From an uncultured Kordia sp. (GTDB lineage Bacteria; Bacteroidota; Bacteroidia; Flavobacteriales; Flavobacteriaceae): 64,000 bases of DNA. Below the pieces are notes generated by a model. That model saw nothing but the letters and a program-made list of their open reading frames with translations, ran no database searches and was not told the DNA's origin. Made by a program: the position numbers and the translations under genes. Below, piece by piece: positions 17,970 through 28,326 of the stretch (position 1 is the first letter of the stretch; the number at the start of each line of letters is the position of its first letter). The stretch lies in assembly GCF_947489565.1 (NCBI RefSeq), contig NZ_CANLEA010000011.1:168921-232920 (forward strand). Direction: 5' to 3'.

Positions 17970-19103
17970 ATGAACTCAAGAATTTGGCTTTCATCTCCGC
18001 ATATGGGCGGAAACGAATTAAAATACATTCACGAAGCATTTGACACCAATTGGATTGCTCCATTAGGACCTAATGTAACAGGATTTGAAGATGATTTAAA
18101 GCAATTTCTAAATACTCAAAAAGAAGTTGGCGCATTGGCTTCCGGAACAGCCGCAATTCACTTAGGATTGATTCTAGCAGGTGTAACGGCCGGTGATGAA
18201 GTTATTTGTCAGAGTATGACTTTTTCCGCTTCCGCGAATCCGATTCTGTATCAAGGAGCAACACCTGTATTTATTGATAGTGAACCAGAAACATGGAACA
18301 TGTGTCCCAATCATTTAGAAGCCGCTATTAAGGATAGAATCGCCAAAGGAAAAAAACCGAAAGCAATCATTCCTGTCCACTTATACGGAATGCCCGCAAA
18401 AATTGATGAAATTGTAGCCATTGCAAACAAATATGAAATTGCCATCATAGAAGATGCCGCAGAATCATTAGGCTCAACGTATAAAGGACAAAACTGTGGA
18501 ACTTTCGGGGAATATGCAGCTTTATCATTCAATGGAAACAAAATCATTACAACTTCTGGCGGTGGCGCTATTGTGTGCAATGATGATGAAGCCAAAAAGA
18601 AAGCGATCTTTTTAGCAACACAAGCTAGAGACAATGCACCACACTATCAACATTCGGAAATTGGATACAATTATCGCATGAGTAATATTGTTGCGGGAAT
18701 TGGAAGAGGACAAATGGAAGTTTTAGAAAAACACATTGGACTTCGAAGAGATATGAATGCATTCTACAAAGAAATTTTCAAAGATGTAGAAGCCGTAACC
18801 GTATTTGAAGAACCAAATGACGACTATTTCTCAAACCATTGGTTAAGTTGTATTACAGTCGATGAAAGCAAAGCCAACTTTACGCGCGAAGAGTTGCGTT
18901 TGGCATTATGGGAAGACAATATTGAGTCCAGACCACTTTGGAAACCCATGCATTTACAGCCAATCTTTGAAAAATACCCGTATTACGGAACAAATGTTTG
19001 TGAAAATTTATTCAACACAGGTCTGTGTTTACCATCAGGATCGAACCTAACAACACAAGAAAAAGAACGTATTGCACAACTTATAGCTTCTTTTCTAGCA
19101 TAG
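17970..19103 (+). CDS. DegT/DnrJ/EryC1/StrS aminotransferase (PglE-like)
   Basis: The 377-residue PLP-dependent sugar aminotransferase has the cofactor lysine at K191 in FNGNKIITTSGGG. The upstream EDAAESLGS motif binds the pyridine ring, and ASGTAAIHLGL binds phosphate. It would place an amino group at C4 of a UDP-4-keto-6-deoxy sugar made by the dehydratase encoded next (19161), with the upstream NeuD/PglD-like enzyme acetylating the product. Length is normal for the family. Confidence 0.9.
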   Translation: MNSRIWLSSPHMGGNELKYIHEAFDTNWIAPLGPNVTGFEDDLKQFLNTQKEVGALASGTAAIHLGLILAGVTAGDEVICQSMTFSASANPILYQGATPVFIDSEPETWNMCPNHLEAAIKDRIAKGKKPKAIIPVHLYGMPAKIDEIVAIANKYEIAIIEDAAESLGSTYKGQNCGTFGEYAALSFNGNKIITTSGGGAIVCNDDEAKKKAIFLATQARDNAPHYQHSEIGYNYRMSNIVAGIGRGQMEVLEKHIGLRRDMNAFYKEIFKDVEAVTVFEEPNDDYFSNHWLSCITVDESKANFTREELRLALWEDNIESRPLWKPMHLQPIFEKYPYYGTNVCENLFNTGLCLPSGSNLTTQEKERIAQLIASFLA

Positions 19104-19160
19104 AAACAAATAAATTAAGTAATTTGTATCGTTAAATAAAGAATCTGTTTTTTTGAGAAA

Positions 19161-21194
19161 ATGAAGGTATTGAATTCAAGAAACATAAAAGAAGCAATAA
19201 AACAAGTCCTTAAGTCAAGCAAAAAACGCATTGATTTCAAGAATATAGGCTATTTACCTAGATGGCTTATTTTATGCTTTGATATGTTTATTTGTTGTGT
19301 AGCAGTGATTCTGACAAGTGTCATTGTCAATAACATTAATATTAGCGACTTAAGTTTACCTTCGGAACCAATCTTCGGATTTTCTCCGAGGTCAGGACTG
19401 ATCTTAATTACCAACTTATTATTCTTTATCTTTTTTAGAACCTATGCAGGATTAATTCGCCACTCTACGTTTATTGATGCGATTAAATTTTTCCTAGCAT
19501 CGTTAGCAACCTTAATCACATTATTAGTAGTAAGCTATTCGCATTACATTTTTAGAGGAAAAAATCTGTTCTTAATTCCAGGATTGTTCATCTATTTTGC
19601 CATGTCGTTTTCGTCATTACTACTCTTCCGAGTCTTGGTAAAGCAAGTCTTTGAAGCGTATTTTGATTATGCTGCCAAAGACGATCAAATTACGGTGATG
19701 ATTTACGGAATCGATTCCAACGCGATTGCAATTTCAAATGCACTCAAAGTAGAACGTCCAGTACGTTACAAATTGATTGGTTTTGTAGACAAAAAAGGAA
19801 AAAATCAAAGTAAAGAAATTCTAGGATTGCCCATCATTCATCTCAAAAGAAAACTAGCAGTTATCTTGCGAGCACATGGAGCCAATGCTATCATACTAGC
19901 CGATAAATCCATCACGCAAGAAGAACGTATTAAAATTGTAGATGAGTGTTTAGAGCACAACATTAAAGTATTTAGAGCGCCGATTGTTTCCGATATGGAA
20001 GACAAGGAAAATGTAAACTTAGCGCAACAAATTCAAAATGTTCAAATTGAAGATTTACTCGAAAGAGAACCGATTGTTTTAAACAATAAGTTAATTGCAA
20101 AAGAATTATACGATCGTAGAATTTTAGTTACAGGTGGCGCAGGTTCTATTGGTAGTGAAATTGCACGACAAGTAGCGAATTACAATCCGCAAAAATTGAT
20201 CATTGTCGATCAGGCAGAAACGCCTTTGTACCAAATACAAATGGAAATCAGATCAAACTTTCCAGATCTAGATTTTGAAGCAGTCATTGCAGATGTACGC
20301 GACAAAGAAAAACTAGAAAATATTTTTGATCTCTACAAGCCACAAGTAGTCTATCATGCGGCGGCGTACAAACATGTACCGTTAATGGAAGACAATCCGT
20401 CACAAGCCATTTTTGTGAATGTGATGGGAACTAAAAATGTGGCAGATACGGCATTAAAATTCAAAACAGACAAATTTGTACTGGTTTCTACAGACAAAGC
20501 GGTAAACCCAAGTAATGTAATGGGAGCATCGAAACGTATTGCGGAAATCTATGTGCAAACCTTACAAGAAGCCTTCAAAAATGACAATCGTTATGTAACA
20601 AATTATGTAACAACACGTTTTGGAAATGTATTAGGTTCCAATGGTTCTGTAGTACCTTTATTTAAGCGTCAAATAGCAGAAGGTGGACCATTAACAATTA
20701 CACATCCAGATATCATCCGATATTTCATGACCATTCCAGAAGCTTGTCAACTCGTACTTGAAGCTGGTGCCATGGGGAATGGTGGAGAAATCTACATATT
20801 TGATATGGGAGAAGCTGTAAAAATTATTGATTTGGCGAAGAAAATCATCAAATTAGCAGGCTTTGTACCAAACAAAGACATTGATATCAAAATCATCGGA
20901 TTGCGTCCAGGTGAAAAACTGTACGAAGAATTACTGAATGACAAATCAACAACGCTGCCAACGTACAATGAAAAAATTATGATTGCACGTGCAGAAATGT
21001 ATGATTACGAAGAAATAAACAGCAATATTGCTGAATTAATTAGTTCTGCATCACTTTTTGACAAAGTAGAAGTAGTAAAAAGAATGAAAGCATTGGTTCC
21101 TGAATATAAAAGTATGAATTCTTCCTACGAAGAATTAGACAAAAAAGGAAAAGATACTACCGTCAAAACATTACCAGGCAAAAAAGTATCATAA
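19161..21194 (+). CDS. Membrane UDP-GlcNAc 4,6-dehydratase (PglF/WbpM/CapD-like)
   Basis: This is a 677-residue protein. Four to five membrane helices (about residues 30-160) precede a nucleotide-binding domain (MIYGIDSNAIAISNAL) and a C-terminal short-chain dehydrogenase domain starting at VTGGAGSIGSEIARQ. The catalytic region reads STDKAVNPSNVMGASKR, with Met replacing the usual Tyr (the SMK form of large 4,6-dehydratases). The likely reaction is UDP-GlcNAc to UDP-4-keto-6-deoxy-GlcNAc, feeding the aminotransferase upstream. The spacer before it (57 bases) is among the longest in the operon. The C-terminal tail of about 40 residues is charged. Confidence 0.9.
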   Translation: MKVLNSRNIKEAIKQVLKSSKKRIDFKNIGYLPRWLILCFDMFICCVAVILTSVIVNNINISDLSLPSEPIFGFSPRSGLILITNLLFFIFFRTYAGLIRHSTFIDAIKFFLASLATLITLLVVSYSHYIFRGKNLFLIPGLFIYFAMSFSSLLLFRVLVKQVFEAYFDYAAKDDQITVMIYGIDSNAIAISNALKVERPVRYKLIGFVDKKGKNQSKEILGLPIIHLKRKLAVILRAHGANAIILADKSITQEERIKIVDECLEHNIKVFRAPIVSDMEDKENVNLAQQIQNVQIEDLLEREPIVLNNKLIAKELYDRRILVTGGAGSIGSEIARQVANYNPQKLIIVDQAETPLYQIQMEIRSNFPDLDFEAVIADVRDKEKLENIFDLYKPQVVYHAAAYKHVPLMEDNPSQAIFVNVMGTKNVADTALKFKTDKFVLVSTDKAVNPSNVMGASKRIAEIYVQTLQEAFKNDNRYVTNYVTTRFGNVLGSNGSVVPLFKRQIAEGGPLTITHPDIIRYFMTIPEACQLVLEAGAMGNGGEIYIFDMGEAVKIIDLAKKIIKLAGFVPNKDIDIKIIGLRPGEKLYEELLNDKSTTLPTYNEKIMIARAEMYDYEEINSNIAELISSASLFDKVEVVKRMKALVPEYKSMNSSYEELDKKGKDTTVKTLPGKKVS

Positions 21195-21229
21195 CCAATA
21201 CATAAATAAAAAGCGCTAAAAATTAATAG

Positions 21230-22540
21230 ATGAAAATAACTGTTGTAGGAACAGGATATGTAGGACTAGTCACAGGAACGTGTCTAGCTGAAACAGGAAA
21301 TGATGTACTTTGTGTTGATATTGACAAAAACAAAGTAGCACGAATGCAAAACGGCGAGGTTCCTATTTACGAACCTCATTTAGATATACTTTTTGATAGA
21401 AACATAAACGCAGGTCGTTTAAAATTTACCACTTCACTAGAAGAAGGACTTACACACGGACAAATTATATTCTTAGCATTGCCAACACCAGAAGATGAAG
21501 ATGGTTCGGCAGATTTATCCTATGTATTAGGCGTTGCTGAAGACATTGGTAAACTCATGACAGAATATAAAGTCATTGTAGATAAAAGTACGGTGCCAGT
21601 AGGAACTGCAGCAAAAGTAACAGCAGTAGTTGCCAAAAATGCTACGGTTGATTTTGATGTAGTGTCAAATCCAGAATTTTTACGTGAAGGATTTGCCGTA
21701 GACGATTTCATGAAGCCAGAACGTATTGTCATTGGTTCAAGCTCGGAAAGAGCTACGAAATTAATGGAGCGTTTGTACAAGCCGTTCGTACGTTCAGGAA
21801 ATCCAATCCTAATCATGGATGAAAAGTCGGCGGAACTAACGAAATACGCATCTAACTCGTTTTTAGCAGCGAAAATTACCTTTATGAATGAGATTGCCAA
21901 CTTCTGTGAAAAAGTGGGCGCAGATGTAGATAAAGTACGTATTGGAATGGGAACAGATTCTCGTATTGGAAAACGTTTCTTATTTCCCGGAATTGGATAT
22001 GGAGGATCGTGTTTTCCAAAAGATGTAAAAGCATTACACAAATCAGGAAAAGACAATCAATACAATTTCCAAATTTTAGATGCAGTCATCAACGTAAATA
22101 ATAAACAAAAAACAGCGTTAATTCCGAAAGTAGTGAGTCACTTAGGTGAAGATTTATCTGGGAAAACGATTGCTTTATGGGGATTGGCATTTAAGCCAGA
22201 AACCGATGATATTCGTGAAGCACCATCTTTATACATTATTGATGAATTACTAGCAAAAGGAGCAAAATTGAAAGTATTTGATCCAGAAGCGATGGACAAT
22301 GTCAAAAAGAAATTAGGTGACAAACTAGAATATGCAGACAGCATGTATGGCGCTATTGAAAATACAGATGCTTTAATCATTTGTACAGAATGGAGCATAT
22401 TTAGAACACCAAATTTCAACAAACTAAGAGAAAACCTAAACCAACCGATCATTTTTGACGGTAGAAATCTATACGACGTTGCAGAAATGGAAAGAGAAGG
22501 ATTTGCTTATTTTTCTATAGGACGCAAAGAAGTTTTATAA
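21230..22540 (+). CDS. ugd: UDP-glucose 6-dehydrogenase
   Basis: This is a 436-residue NAD-dependent nucleotide-sugar dehydrogenase. The Rossmann motif [15 protein letters not shown] is at residues 6-20, the catalytic C261 lies in [14 protein letters not shown], and a C-terminal UDP-binding domain contains IICTEWSIF. The expected reaction is UDP-glucose to UDP-glucuronate with two NAD+. The next gene encodes a UDP-glucuronate decarboxylase-type enzyme, which supports UDP-glucose rather than GDP-mannose as substrate. The product would also supply uronic acid for the polymer that the heparinase-like enzyme may act on. Confidence 0.93.
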   Translation: MKITVVGTGYVGLVTGTCLAETGNDVLCVDIDKNKVARMQNGEVPIYEPHLDILFDRNINAGRLKFTTSLEEGLTHGQIIFLALPTPEDEDGSADLSYVLGVAEDIGKLMTEYKVIVDKSTVPVGTAAKVTAVVAKNATVDFDVVSNPEFLREGFAVDDFMKPERIVIGSSSERATKLMERLYKPFVRSGNPILIMDEKSAELTKYASNSFLAAKITFMNEIANFCEKVGADVDKVRIGMGTDSRIGKRFLFPGIGYGGSCFPKDVKALHKSGKDNQYNFQILDAVINVNNKQKTALIPKVVSHLGEDLSGKTIALWGLAFKPETDDIREAPSLYIIDELLAKGAKLKVFDPEAMDNVKKKLGDKLEYADSMYGAIENTDALIICTEWSIFRTPNFNKLRENLNQPIIFDGRNLYDVAEMEREGFAYFSIGRKEVL

Positions 22541-22560
22541 TACCTAAACCAACCAATACT

Positions 22561-23547
22561 ATGCAACGAATTCTAATCACGGGAGCCGCGGGATTTTTAG
22601 GTTCACACTTATGTGATCGCTTTATTAATGAAGGCTATCACGTTATTGGGATGGACAATCTTATTACGGGAGACATTCGTAACATAGAACATTTATTTCA
22701 CTTGAAAGAATTTCAGTTTTACCATCACGATGTTACAAAGTTTGTACACGTGCCGGGAAAACTAGACTATATTTTACACTTTGCTTCGCCAGCAAGTCCG
22801 ATAGATTATCTTAAAATTCCGATTCAAACCTTAAAAGTAGGTTCGTTAGGAACGCACAATCTCTTAGGATTGGCCAAAGAAAAAAAGGCACGTATCTTAA
22901 TTGCTTCTACTTCTGAAGTTTATGGAGATCCGTTAGTGCATCCGCAGCATGAAGAATACTACGGAAATGTAAACACGATTGGACCACGTGGTGTATACGA
23001 CGAAGCCAAGCGTTTCCAAGAATCCATTACCATGGCATATCACCGTTTTCACGGATTGGAAACACGCATTGTGCGTATATTTAATACCTACGGACCAAGA
23101 ATGCGACTGAATGACGGACGTGTAATTCCTGCATTCATAGGACAAGCATTGCGCGGTGAAGATTTAACGGTTTTTGGTGATGGAACGCAAACACGATCAT
23201 TCTGCTATATCACCGATCAAGTAGAAGGAATTTTTAGGTTGCTAATGAGTGATTATGTAGAGCCAATAAACATTGGAAATCCGCATGAAATCACTATTGG
23301 AGAATTTGCCGAAGAAATCATTAAGCTGACAGGAACTACCCAAAAGGTAATTTATAAAGAATTGCCAGTTGACGATCCGCTACAGCGAAAACCAGACATT
23401 CGTAAAGCAAAAGAAATCCTAAATTGGGAACCAAAAGTAGGTCGTAGTGAAGGAATGCGACGTACGTACGAATACTTTAAATCACTACCAGAAAGCGAAT
23501 TGTTCAAAAAAGAACACAAAGATTTTTCAACCTATACAAGAATGTAG
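22561..23547 (+). CDS. UDP-glucuronate decarboxylase (UDP-xylose synthase)
   Basis: This 328-residue extended short-chain dehydrogenase has the NAD-binding motif [15 protein letters not shown], the active-site YDEAK (Y-x3-K) following GPRGV, and [10 protein letters not shown] and [13 protein letters not shown], all typical of UXS. It converts UDP-glucuronate to UDP-xylose and sits directly after ugd. The family is well defined. A UDP-glucuronate 4-epimerase is less likely because the [10 protein letters not shown] signature favours UXS. Confidence 0.88.
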   Translation: MQRILITGAAGFLGSHLCDRFINEGYHVIGMDNLITGDIRNIEHLFHLKEFQFYHHDVTKFVHVPGKLDYILHFASPASPIDYLKIPIQTLKVGSLGTHNLLGLAKEKKARILIASTSEVYGDPLVHPQHEEYYGNVNTIGPRGVYDEAKRFQESITMAYHRFHGLETRIVRIFNTYGPRMRLNDGRVIPAFIGQALRGEDLTVFGDGTQTRSFCYITDQVEGIFRLLMSDYVEPINIGNPHEITIGEFAEEIIKLTGTTQKVIYKELPVDDPLQRKPDIRKAKEILNWEPKVGRSEGMRRTYEYFKSLPESELFKKEHKDFSTYTRM

Positions 23548-23550
23548 CCG

Positions 23551-24957
23551 ATGCATGTAAAAGGAAGATATTCATGGCTATTGCGACCATCTTTCGTATT
23601 GTTCGACTTGTGCGTCATAAATATTCTTGTCTTCTTCTTTTTTAGTTTCAACGAGCAAGATTTATACTTTTTTGAATCGAGTTTTTGGAATAATAAGCAC
23701 TTATTATTCATTATATATACGATCATTTTTTGGCCGTTATCTGCTTTCTTTTTAAAATTCTATAATGTATATCGATTCACGTCGGTACCGCATATTTTAT
23801 CCTTACTTATTAAACAATTGCTAGCGTATACGCTTATTATGTATGCGTTTATTGGAATTTTTAGAAGTATCAACGTTTCTGCATTTGTAACGTTTAAATA
23901 CTTGATGCTGAGTTTCGGAATTATCGGTTTGGGTAAAATAATTGGGTATTATGGACTGAAAAAATACCGCGCCGTTTTAGATGGAAATATTCGTAGAGTC
24001 ATCATTATTGGATTTAGTGCTGGAGCACAAGAATTAGAACGGTTATTTAGAAATAAAAAAGAATTAGGATACAAGCTTTTAGGTGTTTTTAGTGATAAAA
24101 ATAGCGATGGTATTACAGGAACCATTGAAGATAGTTTTGAATTTATAGAAAAAGAAACAGGAATCGACGAAATTTACTGTGCCATTGATGAGGTTTCGGA
24201 AAAACATGTGAATGATTATGTGAAATACGCAAGCTTAAACATGATCAACATTAAATTTATTCCAAATACAAAAAAGCTGATTACCAAGCGACTCAAAACG
24301 GATTATTACAACTATTTGCCCGTACTTTCTATTCAAGAAGTTTCACTCAATAACAACATCAACCGATTTGTCAAAAGAGCCTTTGACATTGTTTTTTCAT
24401 TGATCATTATGGTATGTGTGCTTTCATGGCTCATTCCACTCATGGCAATTCTAATAAAACTAGAATCTAAAGGACCTGTTTTCTACAAACATATTCGTAA
24501 CGGACTTAATTACAAGGAGTTTACCTGTTATAAATTTCGGTCGCTTACACATAATAATGATAACAAATACGATCATGTTACTGAGCAAGATTCACGGGTA
24601 ACGAGAGTAGGACGTTTTATCAGAAAAACAAGTCTCGATGAGTTGCCACAGTTTTTCAATGTTCTTAAAGGCGATATGTCTGTCATAGGACCAAGACCAC
24701 ATATGATTCCGTACACAAAAGAATATGCTAAAAAAATTGACAAGTACAACTTTGTATTTCGCCATAGTGTAAAACCTGGGATTTCTGGTTTGGCACAAGT
24801 CAAAGGATATCGAGGAGAAATAAAAAATGATGAAGACATTATCAATCGTATCAAATATGATATTTTTTACATTGAAAATTGGTCGTTATTCTTGGACATA
24901 AAAATTATCTTTGAAACCGTTGTTAACATCGTCAAAGGAGAAAAAAAGGCATACTAA
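23551..24957 (+). CDS. Long-form initiating transferase (polyprenyl glycosylphosphotransferase, WcaJ/EpsE-like)
   Basis: The 468-residue protein has four N-terminal membrane helices (residues 10-140), a CoA-binding-like middle domain, a fifth helix (about 280-300) and the PGT catalytic core: KLESKGPVFYKH, KFRSLTH, TSLDELPQFFNVLKGDMS, GPRPHM and PGISGLAQ. It would load a hexose phosphate onto undecaprenyl phosphate. The locus already holds two small PGTs, so this third enzyme suggests either more than one polymer or separate primers. It starts 3 bases after the decarboxylase gene. Confidence 0.9.
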   Translation: MHVKGRYSWLLRPSFVLFDLCVINILVFFFFSFNEQDLYFFESSFWNNKHLLFIIYTIIFWPLSAFFLKFYNVYRFTSVPHILSLLIKQLLAYTLIMYAFIGIFRSINVSAFVTFKYLMLSFGIIGLGKIIGYYGLKKYRAVLDGNIRRVIIIGFSAGAQELERLFRNKKELGYKLLGVFSDKNSDGITGTIEDSFEFIEKETGIDEIYCAIDEVSEKHVNDYVKYASLNMINIKFIPNTKKLITKRLKTDYYNYLPVLSIQEVSLNNNINRFVKRAFDIVFSLIIMVCVLSWLIPLMAILIKLESKGPVFYKHIRNGLNYKEFTCYKFRSLTHNNDNKYDHVTEQDSRVTRVGRFIRKTSLDELPQFFNVLKGDMSVIGPRPHMIPYTKEYAKKIDKYNFVFRHSVKPGISGLAQVKGYRGEIKNDEDIINRIKYDIFYIENWSLFLDIKIIFETVVNIVKGEKKAY

Positions 24958-24959
24958 TC

Positions 24960-25730
24960 ATGCATGAACCATTAGTTTCTGTCATTACACCAACCTACAA
25001 TACCGAAGCTTTCATTTCGGAAACCATTGATTCTGTTCGTGCGCAAAGCTATACCAATTGGGAAATGGTTATTGTTGACGATGCATCTTCGGATGCAACC
25101 GTGGACATTCTTAAAAAATATGCCGCTTCAGACAGTCGTATTAAAGTACATATACTAGAAACGAACTCAGGAGCTGCCATCGCACGAAATACAGCCATAG
25201 AAAACGCTTCTGGAGATTATATTGCATTTTTAGACGCAGACGACTTGTGGAAGCCTGAAAAGCTCACCAAACAAATCGCATTCATGCAAGAAAAAGACAT
25301 TGCCGTTTGTTTTTCTAGTTATGAATTGATGGATGAGCAAGGAAAATCGCTCGGAAAAATGATCAAAGCCTTGCCAAAAGTAAATTTCTCCAAAATGCTC
25401 AAAAGTAACTATGTTGGAAACCTTACCGGAATCTACAATGCGGAGAAATTAGGCAAAGTATATATGCCAAACATTCGCAAGCGTCAAGATTGGGCTTTAT
25501 GGCTCACACTCATCAAAAAAGTAGGTTTTGCGTATAGTTTAGAAGAACCTTTAGCAAAATATCGCGTGCGCGAAAACTCTATTTCGTCCAATAAACTAAA
25601 TTTATTAAAATACAATTATACTATTTACAGAAAGGCGCTTAAATTTGGGGCTTTCAAATCGAGTTTATATTTAATTCGATTTTTAATAGAACATTTCTTT
25701 ATAAAACCACAACAAACAATACAACTATGA
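24960..25730 (+). CDS. Glycosyltransferase family 2
   Basis: The 256-residue protein has a canonical GT-A domain: VSVITPTYNTEAFI, VDDASSDAT, SGAAIARNTA and the metal-binding DADD near residue 95, followed by WKPEKL. It is the last sugar gene of the operon and transfers a sugar from a nucleotide donor on the cytoplasmic face. Its stop codon overlaps the start of purD (ATGA, 25727-25730). Confidence 0.9.
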   Translation: MHEPLVSVITPTYNTEAFISETIDSVRAQSYTNWEMVIVDDASSDATVDILKKYAASDSRIKVHILETNSGAAIARNTAIENASGDYIAFLDADDLWKPEKLTKQIAFMQEKDIAVCFSSYELMDEQGKSLGKMIKALPKVNFSKMLKSNYVGNLTGIYNAEKLGKVYMPNIRKRQDWALWLTLIKKVGFAYSLEEPLAKYRVRENSISSNKLNLLKYNYTIYRKALKFGAFKSSLYLIRFLIEHFFIKPQQTIQL

Positions 25731-26998
25731 ACATTCTTGTTTTAGGATCAGGAGGAAGAGAACATACATTTGCATGGAAATTAGCACAAAGTCCACGCGT
25801 AACAAAACTATTTGTAGCGCCAGGAAATGCAGGAACGGCTGCGATTGCAGAAAATGTAGCCATGAATGTAAATGATTTTGATGCGATTGGTACATTTTCC
25901 ATCGAAAACAACATTGATATGGTTGTGGTAGGTCCAGAAGATCCGCTTGTACGTGGAATTCACGATTATTTTTTGAATGATGATGCTTTGAAAGGAATTC
26001 ACGTGATTGGTCCGCAAAAAGAAGCTGCCGAGTTGGAAGGAAGTAAAGAATTTGCCAAAAAATTTATGATGCGTCATAACATTCCAACAGCGGCATACGA
26101 AAGTTTTACCAAAGATACTGTAGAAGCTGGTTGCGAATTTTTAACGACATTAAAATCACCATATGTATTAAAAGCAGATGGTTTGGCCGCAGGAAAAGGA
26201 GTTTTAATTATAAAAGACTTACAAGAAGCACAAGATGCTTTGCGTGAAATGTTGGTAGATGCCAAATTTGGAGACGCAAGTACCAAAGTAGTTATTGAAG
26301 AATTCTTAGACGGAATAGAATTAAGCTGTTTTGTCATTACGGATGGAAAAAACTATGTAACCTTACCAACAGCAAAAGACTACAAGCGTATTGGCGAAGG
26401 AGATACTGGATTAAATACAGGAGGAATGGGCGCAGTATCGCCAGTTCCGTTTGCAGATGCGGAATTTATGGAAAAAATAGAAACGCGCATAATCAAGCCA
26501 ACAGTAGCAGGTTTTCAAAAAGATAACTTACCGTACAAAGGTTTTGTCTTTATCGGATTAATCAAAGTTGGAAACGATCCGTTTGTAATAGAATACAATG
26601 TACGAATGGGCGATCCGGAAACAGAAGTGGTAATTCCGCGACTGGAAAACGATTTGGCAACAGTATTAGAAGCTGTAGGAACACAATCGTTAGATCAGAT
26701 TGATATACAAATCAAAGAAGAAGCAGCAACTACAATCATGGTGGTTTCTGGTGGATATCCTGAAGCGTATGAAAAAGGAAAAGAAATTACGGGCGTAGAA
26801 ACTATAGAAGATTCTATCGTGTTTCATGCAGGAACAAAGTTAGATGGAGATAAGGTGCTTACCAATGGCGGAAGAGTCATTGCCATTACATCATACGCAG
26901 CTACGTACGAAGAAGCCATAAAAAAATCTTATCAAAACATACAAAAATTACGTTTTGATAAGATGTATTATAGAAAAGATATCGGCTTTGACTTATAA
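25727..26998 (+). CDS. purD: Phosphoribosylamine--glycine ligase
   Basis: This is a 423-residue ATP-grasp enzyme of purine synthesis (5-phosphoribosylamine + glycine + ATP to GAR). The N-terminal GSGGREHTFAWKL, the ATP-grasp core with KADGLAAGKGV and the metal site EYNVRMGDPETEV are all present, and the length is normal. It is coupled by a 4-base overlap to the end of the polysaccharide operon. The stop overlaps by six bases the stop of the convergent small gene on the other strand. Confidence 0.95.
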   Translation: MNILVLGSGGREHTFAWKLAQSPRVTKLFVAPGNAGTAAIAENVAMNVNDFDAIGTFSIENNIDMVVVGPEDPLVRGIHDYFLNDDALKGIHVIGPQKEAAELEGSKEFAKKFMMRHNIPTAAYESFTKDTVEAGCEFLTTLKSPYVLKADGLAAGKGVLIIKDLQEAQDALREMLVDAKFGDASTKVVIEEFLDGIELSCFVITDGKNYVTLPTAKDYKRIGEGDTGLNTGGMGAVSPVPFADAEFMEKIETRIIKPTVAGFQKDNLPYKGFVFIGLIKVGNDPFVIEYNVRMGDPETEVVIPRLENDLATVLEAVGTQSLDQIDIQIKEEAATTIMVVSGGYPEAYEKGKEITGVETIEDSIVFHAGTKLDGDKVLTNGGRVIAITSYAATYEEAIKKSYQNIQKLRFDKMYYRKDIGFDL

Positions 26999-27220
26999 AT
27001 AAGAATGTGACGTTACATCTTTACGTTCTTCATTATTGGCATCGAATTTTTTCAATTGCTTTACCCAATAGGTAATTGCAGCAGCACAAACAATCATAAA
27101 AATCCAGTTGATTCCATTGGCTAATGTCCAACTTTCTAATTCTAAATTACGCATTGCGTCAAAAGGAATAAATAATATTTCCTCAAATAGGTATGCAATT
27201 CCTTCAAAAAAACTTTTCAT
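26993..27220 (-). CDS. Small membrane protein, DUF6341-like
   Basis: This 75-residue protein has one clear membrane helix (about residues 33-53) and a charged C-terminus. It resembles a short protein found between purD and a DUF6427 gene in many Flavobacteriaceae; homologues have sometimes been mislabelled uracil phosphoribosyltransferase. It shows no enzyme motif. The function is unknown. A -7 box on the minus strand lies 26-33 bases upstream of its start. Confidence 0.75.
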   Translation of the reverse strand: MKSFFEGIAYLFEEILFIPFDAMRNLELESWTLANGINWIFMIVCAAAITYWVKQLKKFDANNEERKDVTSHSYL

Positions 27221-27245
27221 CGATAAATCGTTTATATTTACACTA

Positions 27246-27253
27246 CAAAAATA
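27246..27253 (-). promoter_or_regulatory. -7 box (TAnnTTTG) for the DUF6341-like gene
   Basis: Read on the minus strand the site is TATTTTTG, matching the Bacteroidota -7 consensus. It lies 26 bases before the ATG of the small gene ending at 27220, which leaves a short leader. No clear -33 TTG was identified. Confidence 0.5.
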
Positions 27254-27265
27254 TAAAAACCTAAA

Positions 27266-28189
27266 ATGATAACAAGCGTTTTTGGGAAATCAAAACCAAT
27301 AAATTTTATTCTCTGCATAGGAATTCTTCTTGTGTACTTTGTAATTCACTTATTTTCAACAAATAAGGTGCTGAGTCATGAAATGTTATCATTGGAGATT
27401 CCAGTGCTATTTTTGCTATTATTTTCTTTATTTGTGATGAATTTTATCATAAAGAAGAACGATTTAACCCAGCAAAACGATTTTGCACTCTTAATTGTAA
27501 CCATTTTTATAGGATTATTTCCTTCTATTTTTGACAATATAAAGATTGTTTGCATACACTTATTGATACTTTTTGCATTCAGACGCATCATTACTTTGGG
27601 ATCTTTGCGGAGTATAAAGCAGAAAATATTTGATGCATCCTTATTTATAAGTCTGGCAGTACTATTTGACTCATGGATTGTACTGTATTTTGTCGTTATA
27701 TATATAGGAATCTTAGTTTATGTGTCGGGTGATTATAAAAACTGGTTGGTTCCTATTATTGGGTCAACGGTCGTTTTGGGTTTATATATAGTATACCTAT
27801 ATCTTGCCCAACAAGACATTCTTACAAATCCATTATTTCAGTTTGACCTTAAAATTGATTATTCCACCACAAGTTATAGAAGAATTGCGCTACATTTGGT
27901 AATAACCTTGCTTTTTAGCATAAATTTTGTAATATTTTTTCTAAAATACAAAACGTATTCTTCTCAAAAAAAATTATCTTTTTTACTAAGTAAAGTACTG
28001 TTTTTTATGGGTATTACATATGTGCTATTCGCTAAAAACATCACGCAGAATACCGAGCTTTTACTGCTATTTCCATTAGCAATTTTTATGGCAAATCTTC
28101 TAGAAAATCTTGAAAACAAAAGGATCAGCGATATTTTGCTACTTTTACTAATGATTGTTAGTTTTATCTTCAATATTTATCCAAAATAA
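27266..28189 (+). CDS. Multi-pass membrane protein, DUF6427-like
   Basis: This 307-residue, very hydrophobic protein has about eight to nine membrane helices. The N-terminus MITSVFGKSKPINF matches the flavobacterial family DUF6427, which lies by purD in many relatives. No catalytic motif is visible and the function is unknown. It is transcribed divergently from the DUF6341-like gene and is followed by a 239-base leader region for the large adhesin gene. Confidence 0.75.
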   Translation: MITSVFGKSKPINFILCIGILLVYFVIHLFSTNKVLSHEMLSLEIPVLFLLLFSLFVMNFIIKKNDLTQQNDFALLIVTIFIGLFPSIFDNIKIVCIHLLILFAFRRIITLGSLRSIKQKIFDASLFISLAVLFDSWIVLYFVVIYIGILVYVSGDYKNWLVPIIGSTVVLGLYIVYLYLAQQDILTNPLFQFDLKIDYSTTSYRRIALHLVITLLFSINFVIFFLKYKTYSSQKKLSFLLSKVLFFMGITYVLFAKNITQNTELLLLFPLAIFMANLLENLENKRISDILLLLLMIVSFIFNIYPK

Positions 28190-28326
28190 ATAGAGAAACC
28201 GTAACATCAATAAGGTAATAACCTACAAAGTTGTAGCTTCTTCCTTACAAAAAATGCTTTTTCTCGATTTTAATGACGTTTTATCTAAAAGAAAACCCGT
28301 TATCGGCATTTTAGAATTATTCCAAA

